NCBI RefSeq assembly: GCF_000384035.1
Contig: NZ_KB913024.1
Span: forward strand, 2,776,405 to 2,840,404
Reading direction: 5' to 3'
Origin: Actinopolyspora mortivallis DSM 44261
GTDB lineage: Bacteria; Actinomycetota; Actinomycetes; Mycobacteriales; Pseudonocardiaceae
Length of the DNA: 64,000 nt
The number at the start of each line of letters is the position of its first letter. The stretch's first letter is position 1. A model generated the notes under the pieces. The model was not told where the DNA came from, did no database searches, and worked only from the letters and a program-made list of their open reading frames with translations. Positions 45,404 through 52,402 of the stretch are shown one piece after another. Made by a program: the position numbers and the translations under genes.

Positions 45404-46804
45404 ATGAACCGCTGGGTGCTGCACTTGGACATGGACGCCTTCTACGCGTCCGTGGAACAGTTCACCCGCCCCACGCTCCGTGGCCGTCCGGTGCTCGTCG
45501 GCGGCACCGGCCCCCGGGGCACGGTGGCCGGAGCCAGCTACCCCGCCCGCGAGTTCGGAGCCCGTTCGGCCATGCCGATGTGGGAGGCACGGAAACGCTG
45601 CCGTTCGGCGGTGGTGCTGCCCCCGCGCTTCCGGGTCTACCGCGCGGTGAGTTCCCGGGTTTTCGCCCTGGTCCGTCAGGCGGCGGGACGTTTCGAACAG
45701 GTCTCGATCGACGAGGCGTTCCTGGAGCCTCACGAGCTGGCCGGGGCCGGTGCCGAGACCGTGCGTGGATTCGCGGAGTCCCTGCGCGCCCAGGTGCGGC
45801 GGGAGGTGGGAGTGCCCTCCTCCATCGGAGGGGGTTCGGGCAAGCAACTGGCCAAGATCTCCTCCGGAATGGCCAAACCCGACGGTTCGTTCGTCGTCCC
45901 CCCGCAGGAGGAGGCCGAACTGCTCGCGGCGCTGCCGGTGCGCAAACTGTGGGGCATCGGCCCCATCGGCGAGTCGAAACTGCACCGCATCGGGGTGCAC
46001 ACCATCGGCGAGCTCGCGGCGCTGCGGCTGGGGGACGTGACCGCGCTGCTCGGGCAGGCTCACGGCACGGAGCTGCACAGGCTCGCCCACGGGGTGGACG
46101 AACGTCCGGTCGCCGAACGGGCCGAGGCCAAACAGGTGGGCGCGGAGACGACCTTCGACACCGACCGCGCCGACGCCGAGGAGCTGGCCGGGGAGATCGC
46201 CGCCATGGCCGAGTCCGCCCACCGCAGGCTGGTCGCCTCCGAACGGGCGGCACGGACGGTCACGCTCAAGATCCGGGATGCGGGTTTCAGCACGATCAGC
46301 CGCTCCGAGACCCTGGCCTCGCCGACGGCGGACCGGGAGGAACTGGCCGCGGCGGCCCGCCGGTTGGCCTCCGTCGCGATCGAGCCGGGGGTGCCGGTGC
46401 GGCTGGTGGGGGTCTCCTACTCGGGGCTGGCCGCGGCCGAGCAGGGGGCGCTGTTTCCCACTCCCGGGGAGGCCGCCGGGCAGGAGCCCGGAACGCCCGG
46501 CCAGCAGCCCGCGGACACCGCCGCCCCGCGTGCTCACCGGCCGGAACCCCGCCAGTGGCGGCAGGGGGACGACGTGTACCACCCCGAGTGGGGGCACGGT
46601 TGGGTGCAGGGGGCCGGGCACGGCAGGGTGTCCGTGCGGTTCGAGACCGCCGAGACCGGTCCGGGCCCGATGCGCACCCTGGCCGTCGACGATCCGGAGC
46701 TGCGGGCGGCGGACCCGTTGGACAGTCTCGGTGCGGAGTTGGCGCGGGAACTGGGAGAGGTGGAGCAGCCACCCGCCGCGGAGGTCCCTCTTTCGGATCA
46801 CTGA
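45404..46804 (+). CDS. dinB: DNA polymerase IV
   Basis: A 466-residue Y-family translesion polymerase. Seen: LHLDMDAFYASVEQFTRP (first catalytic Asp), the steric-gate region, FEQVSIDEAFLEP (Asp-Glu pair) and the little-finger region. The C-terminal 90 residues add a Pro-rich linker and a short domain with QWRQGDDVYHPEWGHGWVQG, common in actinobacterial DinB2-type proteins. No clear beta-clamp motif is seen at the very end. It overlaps the convergent membrane-protein gene by 7 bases. Confidence 0.94.
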   Translation: MNRWVLHLDMDAFYASVEQFTRPTLRGRPVLVGGTGPRGTVAGASYPAREFGARSAMPMWEARKRCRSAVVLPPRFRVYRAVSSRVFALVRQAAGRFEQVSIDEAFLEPHELAGAGAETVRGFAESLRAQVRREVGVPSSIGGGSGKQLAKISSGMAKPDGSFVVPPQEEAELLAALPVRKLWGIGPIGESKLHRIGVHTIGELAALRLGDVTALLGQAHGTELHRLAHGVDERPVAERAEAKQVGAETTFDTDRADAEELAGEIAAMAESAHRRLVASERAARTVTLKIRDAGFSTISRSETLASPTADREELAAAARRLASVAIEPGVPVRLVGVSYSGLAAAEQGALFPTPGEAAGQEPGTPGQQPADTAAPRAHRPEPRQWRQGDDVYHPEWGHGWVQGAGHGRVSVRFETAETGPGPMRTLAVDDPELRAADPLDSLGAELARELGEVEQPPAAEVPLSDH

Positions 46805-47610
46805 GAGGGGGCGGGCGGTTTCCTCCGGTACTGCCCCACCCAGACACGCGGGGCCGCCTCCTGGACGGCTTTCTCCAGGCGCTTGGGCAGTCTGTTCAGC
46901 GCGGGCAGATGGAAGCGGTAGCGCACCCCGGGCAACCCCTGCATCGGGGGTGATTCCTCCACTCGCCAACGGTCCAGCTCGGGATACCGGGCGGCGAAAC
47001 CGGGGTCGGCGGGGAAGATCTCCAGTGCCCGTCTGCGTTCCGGGGGCACGAGTTTGCGGTTCTCGACCGGGCGTAACGAGCCGACGCCGACGGCGGTGAT
47101 CTCACTCCAGGGGACGGCGAACACCTCTCCGCTGGTGCGGGGGTAGATGCCCCTGTTGTCCACCAGGAAACCCCGACCGCTCATCGCCCCCTTGGCCGAG
47201 GCGAGGAACCACAGGAAGACCACCCCGAACACGATCTGCCAGCACCACAGCCAGAACCCGTTGCCCGATCCGGCCAGGGCCGCCGCGCACAGCACGGTCA
47301 GGAAACCACTCGTTCCTCCGCCGATCACCAGGTTGCGGAAGGCGGCCCCGCTCACGTCGACGTCGCGGGCGTGTTCTCCCAACAGCGGAGCGGATTCCGA
47401 CCACTGTGCCGCCTTCGACGCCACTCGGGTGGGAGGCGGCGCGTCGGACCGGCGGGAGGTGGTCCGTTGGGGAACGGTTCCGGTGTCGTCCGGTGGAACG
47501 TTGCGCCGCTCGACCACGGTCTCGTGCTGGGCGAGTGTGCTGTAGGGCGCCGTGCCGCCCTTGGGGTTCGCACGGTCGGCACGCTGCCATCCACCGGGGA
47601 GCCACTTCAT
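46798..47610 (-). CDS. Two-helix membrane protein with PH-like C-terminal part
   Basis: A 270-residue protein. The N-terminal 85 residues are polar. Two hydrophobic helices (about residues 95-115 and 119-139) are followed by a beta-rich cytosolic segment (RGFLVDNRGIYPRTSGEVFA, then WSEITAVGVG) that resembles bacterial PH-type domains. ATG 47610 (MKWLPGGW) is the likely start. Function unknown. Confidence in coding is good, in the domain comparison only fair. Confidence 0.65.
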   Translation of the reverse strand: MKWLPGGWQRADRANPKGGTAPYSTLAQHETVVERRNVPPDDTGTVPQRTTSRRSDAPPPTRVASKAAQWSESAPLLGEHARDVDVSGAAFRNLVIGGGTSGFLTVLCAAALAGSGNGFWLWCWQIVFGVVFLWFLASAKGAMSGRGFLVDNRGIYPRTSGEVFAVPWSEITAVGVGSLRPVENRKLVPPERRRALEIFPADPGFAARYPELDRWRVEESPPMQGLPGVRYRFHLPALNRLPKRLEKAVQEAAPRVWVGQYRRKPPAPSQ

Positions 47611-47697
47611 ACGGCCAGAATATCCGCACGCTGCGCCCTCGGGCCGGACGGTGAGGGCGCCGCTCCGGCGCGGAGCCCTCACGTGTCCGCGTTCCCG

Positions 47698-48078
47698 TCA
47701 GGGCGGGGAGGAGTCAGAGCGTGCTCGCGGCCCGTGGTGCGGGCACTGGAGGGGGGTTTGTGGGTCGAGGTGGAGGTAGAGCTGCCCGTCTGTGGTGAGC
47801 ACGATCGCCTCGACGGGATAACCGGCGGCCAGGGCGGCGGTCTGGCGGCATTCGGCGCGGTGGTTCACCGGTGCCGGGGTGTTCCAGCGTAGGGCCAGGG
47901 CCCCTCGGCGGTGTCCGGCGAGGGTCTCGGTCAGCCAGGCGACCCCGTCCTGTGGGGTGAACACCACCGCATCCGGGGTGTGGTGGCGGCGCTGCGGGGT
48001 GGTGGTCACCGTGGCGCTGACATGGGCGTGCCAGTGCAACCCGCGTTCCCGCCAGCGTGGGCACTGAGACTCGGTCAT
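47698..48078 (-). CDS. Hypothetical protein, 126 aa, accessory island
   Basis: ATG 48078 has GAGGAG at 5 bases. The 126-residue product is soluble and His/Cys/Arg-rich, with one compact part (VNHRAECRQTAALAAGYPVE, then YLHLDPQTP). No family recognised. It is the left end of the accessory island and runs on the same strand as the two small genes at 48415-48821. Confidence 0.55.
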   Translation of the reverse strand: MTESQCPRWRERGLHWHAHVSATVTTTPQRRHHTPDAVVFTPQDGVAWLTETLAGHRRGALALRWNTPAPVNHRAECRQTAALAAGYPVEAIVLTTDGQLYLHLDPQTPLQCPHHGPRARSDSSPP

Positions 48079-48283
48079 ACGAACTCCTCGGTGGGCCAGC
48101 CGCCCGGCCGGGGTGAGGGTGGGGAGGAAACCCGGCCGGGCGGGGCGAAAGGCCCCGGTGCCGGGTGGAGGCAGGCACCGGCGCCGTGGTCTCTACGGGG
48201 TTACAGGGCGCGCAGCTCGGCCAGCACGCGGGCCAGCAGCGCCCGGTCCGGGGACAGCGACAGGGGCGAGCTAGGCTCGGACT

Positions 48284-48316
48284 GTCGACCAGGGAGGTGT
48301 CGGCTCCCTGGTCGAC
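48284..48316. repeat. Perfect 13-bp inverted repeat
   Basis: GTCGACCAGGGAG and its complement around a 7-base loop, within 330 bases (48079-48414) that otherwise hold no gene I can support. There is no T run, and no gene ends right here, so it could be a protein-binding site as well as a terminator for the 48415 gene. Confidence 0.6.
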
Positions 48317-48414
48317 GCCTCACCGCGGCCGCCAGCGGCAGAGTGCCCGACCAGGACAACCGGCGGGGCCACCAGGCCCGTGTGGGCACGGACTCAGCCG
48401 GCCGCGACATCGGC

Positions 48415-48618
48415 TCAGCCATCGCCGCCGCCCTCCACCACGGTGACCCCCTCCACCTCGTCGGCATACGCCCGAAGCCGCTCGGCGATCCGTTCGAACG
48501 AGACCGCAGCCGCCCGGCACTGCCGACCCGTGGCCACACCCCGGGGAATGTCATAGGCCACCTGCTCCATCACCCACTGCTCCGAGGCCACCCACATGGC
48601 CAACTCCCCCGGCCTCAC
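48415..48618 (-). CDS. Small accessory protein, 67 aa
   Basis: GTG 48618 overlaps the stop of the upstream small gene (GTGA) and has GGGAG at 6 bases, so the two are coupled. The 67-residue product (VRPGELAMWVASEQWVMEQV and on) is acidic, helical and soluble, with no known motif. Similar short genes often sit next to DUF397/XRE pairs in actinomycetes. Function unknown. Confidence 0.6.
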   Translation of the reverse strand: MRPGELAMWVASEQWVMEQVAYDIPRGVATGRQCRAAAVSFERIAERLRAYADEVEGVTVVEGGGDG

Positions 48619-48821
48619 GAGCACTCCCGCAGCACCGCGTTGAGCACGTCCCGCAGCTGCCGGGCCTGCTCGACCGTCCACCGTGTCCGGTTGAACACCA
48701 CGGGCGTCTTGATGCGGATTACTCCGTCTCCGACGGACACCCGCAGCGCATCCAGGCCAGCCTCAGTCCGACACGACACCCCCACACCAGCGCCCAACAA
48801 CGAACCGCAACTCTCCGACAT
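48615..48821 (-). CDS. Small accessory protein, 68 aa
   Basis: ATG 48821 has GGAGAG at 8 bases. The 68-residue product is soluble with two Cys (ESCGSLL and GVSCRTE) and an Arg-rich helix (RWTVEQARQLRDVLNAVLRE). Its promoter must lie in the palindrome-containing gap shared with the divergent XRE regulator, so that regulator probably controls it. No family recognised. Confidence 0.6.
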   Translation of the reverse strand: MSESCGSLLGAGVGVSCRTEAGLDALRVSVGDGVIRIKTPVVFNRTRWTVEQARQLRDVLNAVLRECS

Positions 48822-48844
48822 TCGACACTCTCCAATGAAGCAAA

Positions 48845-48889
48845 CCAATTTGGTCCCGGAGACATAATCTGTCTCCGGGATCAAATTGG
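48845..48889. promoter_or_regulatory. 45-bp near-perfect palindromic operator
   Basis: Two 20-base arms (48845-48864 and 48870-48889) with one mismatch around TAATC. The core CCCGGAGACATA of the left arm recurs exactly at 48947-48958, inside the start of the XRE gene. Position in the divergent gap and the repeated half-site point to binding by the adjacent regulator (inference). Confidence 0.75.
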
Positions 48890-48943
48890 CAATCCTCCGA
48901 TCGTGTGTCCACGGATGTTCTTGTGCGGGATACCCTGTGGCTC

Positions 48944-49798
48944 ATGCCCGGAGACATAGAGCGACACTCGCCGCAGGCTCGTTTGCTGGGCGCCGAACTG
49001 CGTGAACTGCGCAAAGAGTCCGGAATTACCGTTCGGGAGCTGGCCAAACGTGTCGGGCTGGGGCACGCTGCCGTCTCTCGGTATGAGACAGGAGTGCGCT
49101 CGCCTGCCCGTGACCTCTTGGCCCGGATACTGGCGGAGCTCGGCGCGTCCGGGGAACGCTACGACGAGCTGATGGAGCTACAGCGACGGGCTTCCGAACC
49201 GAACCTGATCGCGGACAGTCGTTCCGGACTGCACAAGCACCTGCTCAACCTGGCAGAGTTCGAGCGTACGGCGAACCGGATCGTGCACGTGGCGCCACTG
49301 GTCATCCCCGGGCCGCTACAGACACGTGCTTACGCTGAAGAGATCATGTCGAGCTTGTCCGGCGAGGAGCGCGGTGTCCGCGTTGAGCTACGGATGGCGC
49401 GTAGCAGCGCGGTCCTCGGATCCGGGAAACTGGAAGCGATCGTCTGTGAACGCGTGCTTTACGACGATATCGGTGGCCCCGAAGTACTGGCCGAACAGCT
49501 CCGGCACATGGTAACCACCGTGAAGAACGGCAACGCGACGATCCGGATACTGCCACAGCGGACGCAGCGATGGACCCTGGCACACAACGGTTCGTTCGTC
49601 CTGTTCGAGTTTCCCAAAGCTTCCCCGATCATCCACCTAGAACACTACCGAGGACCGGCGTTTATCTATGATCAAAAGGATGTTGAGGCATACCGGGAAG
49701 CGCTGGTCGGTCTCACCGAAGCGACCATGAGCCTGGACGAGTCAACCAAGCTCATGGCCGCAATTGCTGAACAGATGGAAGGGAGTACTTCACCATGA
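48944..49798 (+). CDS. XRE family regulator with DUF5753 domain
   Basis: A 284-residue regulator. Residues about 14-65 are an HTH_XRE domain (LRELRKESGITVRELAKRVG, then AAVSRYETGVRSPARD); the rest is the DUF5753 ligand/partner domain typical of actinomycetes (VIPGPLQTRAYAEEIM, QRTQRWTLAHNGSFVLFEF). I chose ATG 48944; GTG 48905 is in frame and possible. The stop overlaps the DUF397 ATG, the classic pairing in which the small protein modulates the regulator, as in WhiJ/AbaA-type loci. Probable autoregulation through the palindrome at 48845. Confidence 0.93.
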   Translation: MPGDIERHSPQARLLGAELRELRKESGITVRELAKRVGLGHAAVSRYETGVRSPARDLLARILAELGASGERYDELMELQRRASEPNLIADSRSGLHKHLLNLAEFERTANRIVHVAPLVIPGPLQTRAYAEEIMSSLSGEERGVRVELRMARSSAVLGSGKLEAIVCERVLYDDIGGPEVLAEQLRHMVTTVKNGNATIRILPQRTQRWTLAHNGSFVLFEFPKASPIIHLEHYRGPAFIYDQKDVEAYREALVGLTEATMSLDESTKLMAAIAEQMEGSTSP

Positions 49799-49983
49799 GA
49801 CTACCAAGGGGATGGAGGAAATCACGTTACTCCAACCCAAACGATTCCTGCGTCGAGGTGGGCCGCCTCGGCGACGGCGCCGCCGTGCGCGACACCAAGG
49901 ACCGCTCGGCCGGGTACTTCACCACCACCCATCAGCAGTGGACCACCTTCCTCGACGCGGTCAAGAACAACCGCTTCGAGTGA
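49795..49983 (+). CDS. DUF397 protein
   Basis: A 62-residue partner of the XRE/DUF5753 regulator, coupled by ATGA overlap. Seen: WRKSRYSNPNDSCVEVGRL, VRDTKDRSAGYF and the closing WTTFLDAVKNNRF, all family blocks. Family knowledge: such pairs control development or secondary metabolism and have been compared with toxin-antitoxin units; the role here is not known. A terminator-like hairpin follows. Confidence 0.92.
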   Translation: MRLPRGWRKSRYSNPNDSCVEVGRLGDGAAVRDTKDRSAGYFTTTHQQWTTFLDAVKNNRFE

Positions 49984-49996
49984 AGCCATAGACAAC

Positions 49997-50031
49997 AACG
50001 GCGCTCTCGGGAGGCTTCCGGGGGCGCCGTT
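49997..50031 (+). terminator. Hairpin after the DUF397 gene
   Basis: AACGGCGC pairs with GCGCCGTT, with a partly paired inner part, 14 bases after the stop. There is a short T/C run only. Confidence 0.6.
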
Positions 50032-50037
50032 CTCGTG

Positions 50038-50066
50038 TCATGCCCCGCGTGTGCGGGGAGTGCGTG
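50038..50066. repeat. Solitary CRISPR-repeat-like hairpin
   Basis: CATGCCCCGCGTGTGCGGGG followed by AGTGC resembles the type I-E repeat of the array at 53189-53826 (CATCCCCGCG..TGCGGGGAG), with one inserted base and changes in the loop and end. It stands alone: no second copy 61 bases to either side. It may be an array relic or a chance hairpin. Confidence 0.35.
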
Positions 50067-50157
50067 GCCCGATTCTGCCTAAGGGGTTCTTGCAGGAGGG
50101 TTGTGTGTGGGCATGGTGGGGGTGGGGTGGTTTTCTTCCTGGTGAGAGGCGTCGATG

Positions 50158-50258
50158 GTGCCTCGGAAGCCGTGGGAGATCAGTGATGAGGTGTGGGCGG
50201 TGATCGCGCCGTTGTTGCCGCAGCACCCGCGGCGGCCGTGGGATGGGGGCTATCCACA
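50158..50258 (+). pseudogene. IS5-type transposase N-terminal fragment
   Basis: GTG 50158 begins about 33 codons of clear IS5-type transposase start (RKPWEISDEVWAVIAPLLPQ); similarity stops abruptly after WDGG. The rest of the gene is absent. About 200 bases of unassigned sequence follow; on the minus strand they read LLQHVWHHRVLTAELVTATI, possibly another fragment. Confidence 0.7.
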
Positions 50259-50487
50259 GTGTAGCCCGCCACGGCGAACAGCTGCCGTCACACTACAGCG
50301 GGCGGGGCTTGGTTGGATAATCAGTCATGGCCCAGATCCCGCCGATGGTAGCGGTCACCAGCTCGGCGGTGAGCACCCGATGGTGCCAGACGTGCTGGAG
50401 CAGGGCGGGCCCGCGCGTGCGGCCGGCGGCTAGGCGTGGTTCTCCGGTTGTTACGCCGGGCCGCAAGGTAGTGATCGCTCGATCGTA

Positions 50488-50754
50488 GTGTGGAACTGCT
50501 CCTTCGGCCCAGGCACCCGCGAAGGCCTCGCCGCCGCGAAAGCCAACGGCGTCCGACTCGGCCGACCATCGGCCATGACACCCGAACAGATCCACCACGC
50601 CCGCGCCCTGCTCGCCGAACCCGACACCACCGTGGCCTCCATCGCCCGCCTCCTCGGCGTGTCCCGCTCCACCATCTACAAATACGTCCCCGAACTCAGC
50701 ACCAACCAGACTTTCGAACCCGGATCCGTCCCACACTCAACACGTCCGAGCTAA
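50488..50754 (+). pseudogene. Serine recombinase C-terminal fragment
   Basis: The frame keeps only the last part of a resolvase/invertase: REGLAAAKANGVRLGRPSAM, then SIARLLGVSRSTIYKYVPEL, the Hin-type HTH. The catalytic N-terminal domain is missing. The N-terminal residues before GTREG are not from the family. It is a relic of a transposon or integrative element. Confidence 0.75.
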
Positions 50755-51072
50755 AACCAGCTCCGCATTCCTGCGACCGGACCATCCACGGCTACAGCAC
50801 AGCCCCACCCTCGAGCTCTACTCCTCCACCCAGGGCAGCTTCAGAAGTACAGGGCTTCCCCCATTTAGGCGAATGCAAGGAGGTTCTCCTGAGGGAACAC
50901 AATGTGCTCTGGCCCACCCGGACCATTTCCTCGGCGTAACTCCACCGACCACATCCCCGCACTATGATGTAATTCATACACTGATATAGGATCAAGGGCT
51001 GTTCACAGCCGATCAAGATCATGTAAGTTTTTGTTTGTCCAACTCACAACAATCTATCTTGGGTATCGCATA
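50755..51072. other. AT-richer intergenic region before the exported peptide gene
   Basis: About 320 bases, notably poorer in GC than the core genes, ending in a TATGATGTAATTCATACACT stretch and a T-run near 51028-51036. No gene is supported. It should hold the promoter of the next gene. The composition suggests recent arrival. Confidence 0.4.
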
Positions 51073-51651
51073 GTGAAACGCTCGACAGTACGTGCTACGA
51101 CGCTGGCAATTTCAGCGGCTTTGACAGTTAGTTTGTCCGGAGGTATAGCACAGGCCGCGACCGACCGAACCGCTACGCAAGAACACACCTGCGTTGAGGA
51201 TACGCAGAGAAAAGAGGTGGCGTCCGAAGCGGACAATGGCGAAAAGCCGGAGGACACTCGATACGTCGAAGAGCTCAATTCGGACAAGATCGAGAGATTT
51301 AATGAGCAATTGGTCAACGCCGGTAATGAACCGCTTCCGGAAGACGCCACGAAGCTGGAATTCCGTACGGATGGCTCTGTAATCGTCCATCTTTCCGATG
51401 GGACAACGCAGACACGACACGGTCCCGATGGGACAGCTGAAGGCTCAGGCGTCCATCCTATGGGGGTGAAGCACGAGATCAAGAAGGTCGTCGCTGGTTG
51501 CCTCGGCGTTTCTGTCGCTGCGCTCAGTTCTTGGGGCGCTTTGGTCGAACAATTCGCCACATGGCAGAAGGCTACGAAGTTCTTGGTTCGTCGGTTCGGC
51601 GTTATTGGTGCAGTGAGTTGCGCTGGCGGTATCATCTGGAAATATATCTGA
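51073..51651 (+). CDS. Exported protein with hydrophobic two-cysteine C-terminal domain
   Basis: A 192-residue product from GTG 51073 (a start at 51031 would spoil the signal). Residues 1-29 are a clear Sec signal (VKRSTVRATTLAISAAL; cleavage near AQA). Then come about 110 polar, acidic residues, and a hydrophobic C-terminal 55 residues with two Cys (VVAGCLGV and AVSCAGGI). The last 26 residues match the 114-350 peptide at 9 positions. A propeptide-like region plus a hydrophobic disulphide hairpin suggests an exported membrane-active peptide, superficially like SdpC, though SdpC hallmarks are absent. The gene is less GC-rich than its surroundings. Its 3' end is the first copy of a 100-bp duplication. 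Confidence 0.6.
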   Translation: MKRSTVRATTLAISAALTVSLSGGIAQAATDRTATQEHTCVEDTQRKEVASEADNGEKPEDTRYVEELNSDKIERFNEQLVNAGNEPLPEDATKLEFRTDGSVIVHLSDGTTQTRHGPDGTAEGSGVHPMGVKHEIKKVVAGCLGVSVAALSSWGALVEQFATWQKATKFLVRRFGVIGAVSCAGGIIWKYI

Positions 51652-51770
51652 TACACAACACCGGAGAGTAGCTACGAAGTTCTTGGTTCGTCGGTTCGGC
51701 GTTATTGGTGCAGTGAGTTGCGCTGATGGTACCATCTGGAAATATGTCTGATACACAACACCGGAACGTG
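51571..51770 (+). repeat. 100-bp tandem duplication across a gene junction
   Basis: Copy 1 (51571-51670) and copy 2 (51671-51770) differ at about 7 positions. Each holds the peptide's C-terminal codons, its stop and the first codons of the membrane gene. In copy 2 the junction reads ATATGTCTGA, where ATG starts the membrane gene and overlaps a stop; in copy 1 that ATG is ATA. Both units begin GCTACGAAGTTC, and the base after copy 2 starts GCTAGGAAGTTC, a plausible short-homology seed. Confidence 0.9.
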
Positions 51771-52157
51771 GCTAGGAAGTTCGAGGACTTCTTCGGCGGG
51801 CCACGCCTGGCCACCACGGGGACCGCTGTCGTTTTGGCTCTGGCCGCGGTGATCGCGCTGGGCTGGGCCGGGGTGTCGGCGTTCGTGTGCGCCGCTGTAT
51901 TCACCGGCGTGCAGGCGATCCTCGTGACAGGGTGGGTCGCGATCCGCTCGGGCGGGAGTAATGCGCTGCGTGTTGGCCTGGCGGGCCTGGGTGGACTGAT
52001 CGTCCTGTTCGCGTTCGGCGCCACCGGCGTATTCACCTTCGCTGAACAGAATGTCTGGTCCGGGCTCAGCGGAGTTCTCGGTATAGTGACCACGACCTTG
52101 CTCCTGGGAGTATCCCTGTCCCGTCAGAACCACGGTATCCAGTCCCAACAGCGCTAG
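51744..52157 (+). CDS. Four-helix membrane protein, partner of the exported peptide
   Basis: A 137-residue product starting MSDTQHRNVARKFEDFFGG, with about four hydrophobic helices (residues about 25-45, 47-68, 78-101, 108-126) and a polar tail. No catalytic motif. The ATG is in the second copy of the tandem duplication, where a stop in the peptide frame overlaps it, so the ancestral genes were probably translationally coupled. In the present form the intact peptide gene ends 92 bases earlier. Role inferred as immunity or export by position only. Confidence 0.6.
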   Translation: MSDTQHRNVARKFEDFFGGPRLATTGTAVVLALAAVIALGWAGVSAFVCAAVFTGVQAILVTGWVAIRSGGSNALRVGLAGLGGLIVLFAFGATGVFTFAEQNVWSGLSGVLGIVTTTLLLGVSLSRQNHGIQSQQR

Positions 52158-52208
52158 TTGGCGTTGTTCTTCGGTCCTTGGGGCTCGTCGCAAGGATCGA
52201 AGAACAAC

Positions 52209-52365
52209 GTCGACGGGTCGCGTAGCGCTCGGAACGCCAGGCGTCGAGATCGACCTGGGCACAGCCAGTGATGCTGGTGCCGGATTCCTCAAGCCAGCTC
52301 AGGAAGTCGATGGCGCGGTTGACGCGCTTCGTTCGTTGTGGTGAAGCACAGGGGGCCGTTCTCAG
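52209..52365 (-). pseudogene. Tyrosine recombinase N-terminal fragment
   Basis: On the minus strand about 52 codons read as the SAM-like DNA-binding part of a phage-type integrase (RAIDFLSWLEESGTSITGCA, then VDLDAWRSERYATRR). Neither a start nor a catalytic domain is present. The family call is from pattern only. Confidence 0.5.
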
Positions 52366-52402
52366 CCTTTCGTCGTAGTTCGTTCGTTCCAGGCCGCGAA
52401 GC

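Noticed and set aside
48201-48554. 117-codon minus-strand frame ending LARVLAELRAL
   Set aside because: The ending looks protein-like, but the body is Arg/Ser/Pro noise and it overlaps the better supported gene at 48415-48618. A very short real end cannot be excluded.
50293-50736. 147-codon minus-strand frame across the recombinase fragment
   Set aside because: Mostly antisense of the serine-recombinase fragment. Only its last 60 codons read plausibly, which I mention as a possible remnant rather than a gene.
51031-51072. ATG at 51031 as start of the exported peptide
   Set aside because: It would put 14 residues before the basic start of a typical Sec signal; GTG 51073 gives a normal signal peptide.
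51726-51743. Upstream ATG at 51726 as start of the four-helix membrane protein
   Set aside because: It arises from a base change in the duplicated peptide codons (GGC to GAT); the ATG at 51744 fits the ancestral overlap with the peptide stop.
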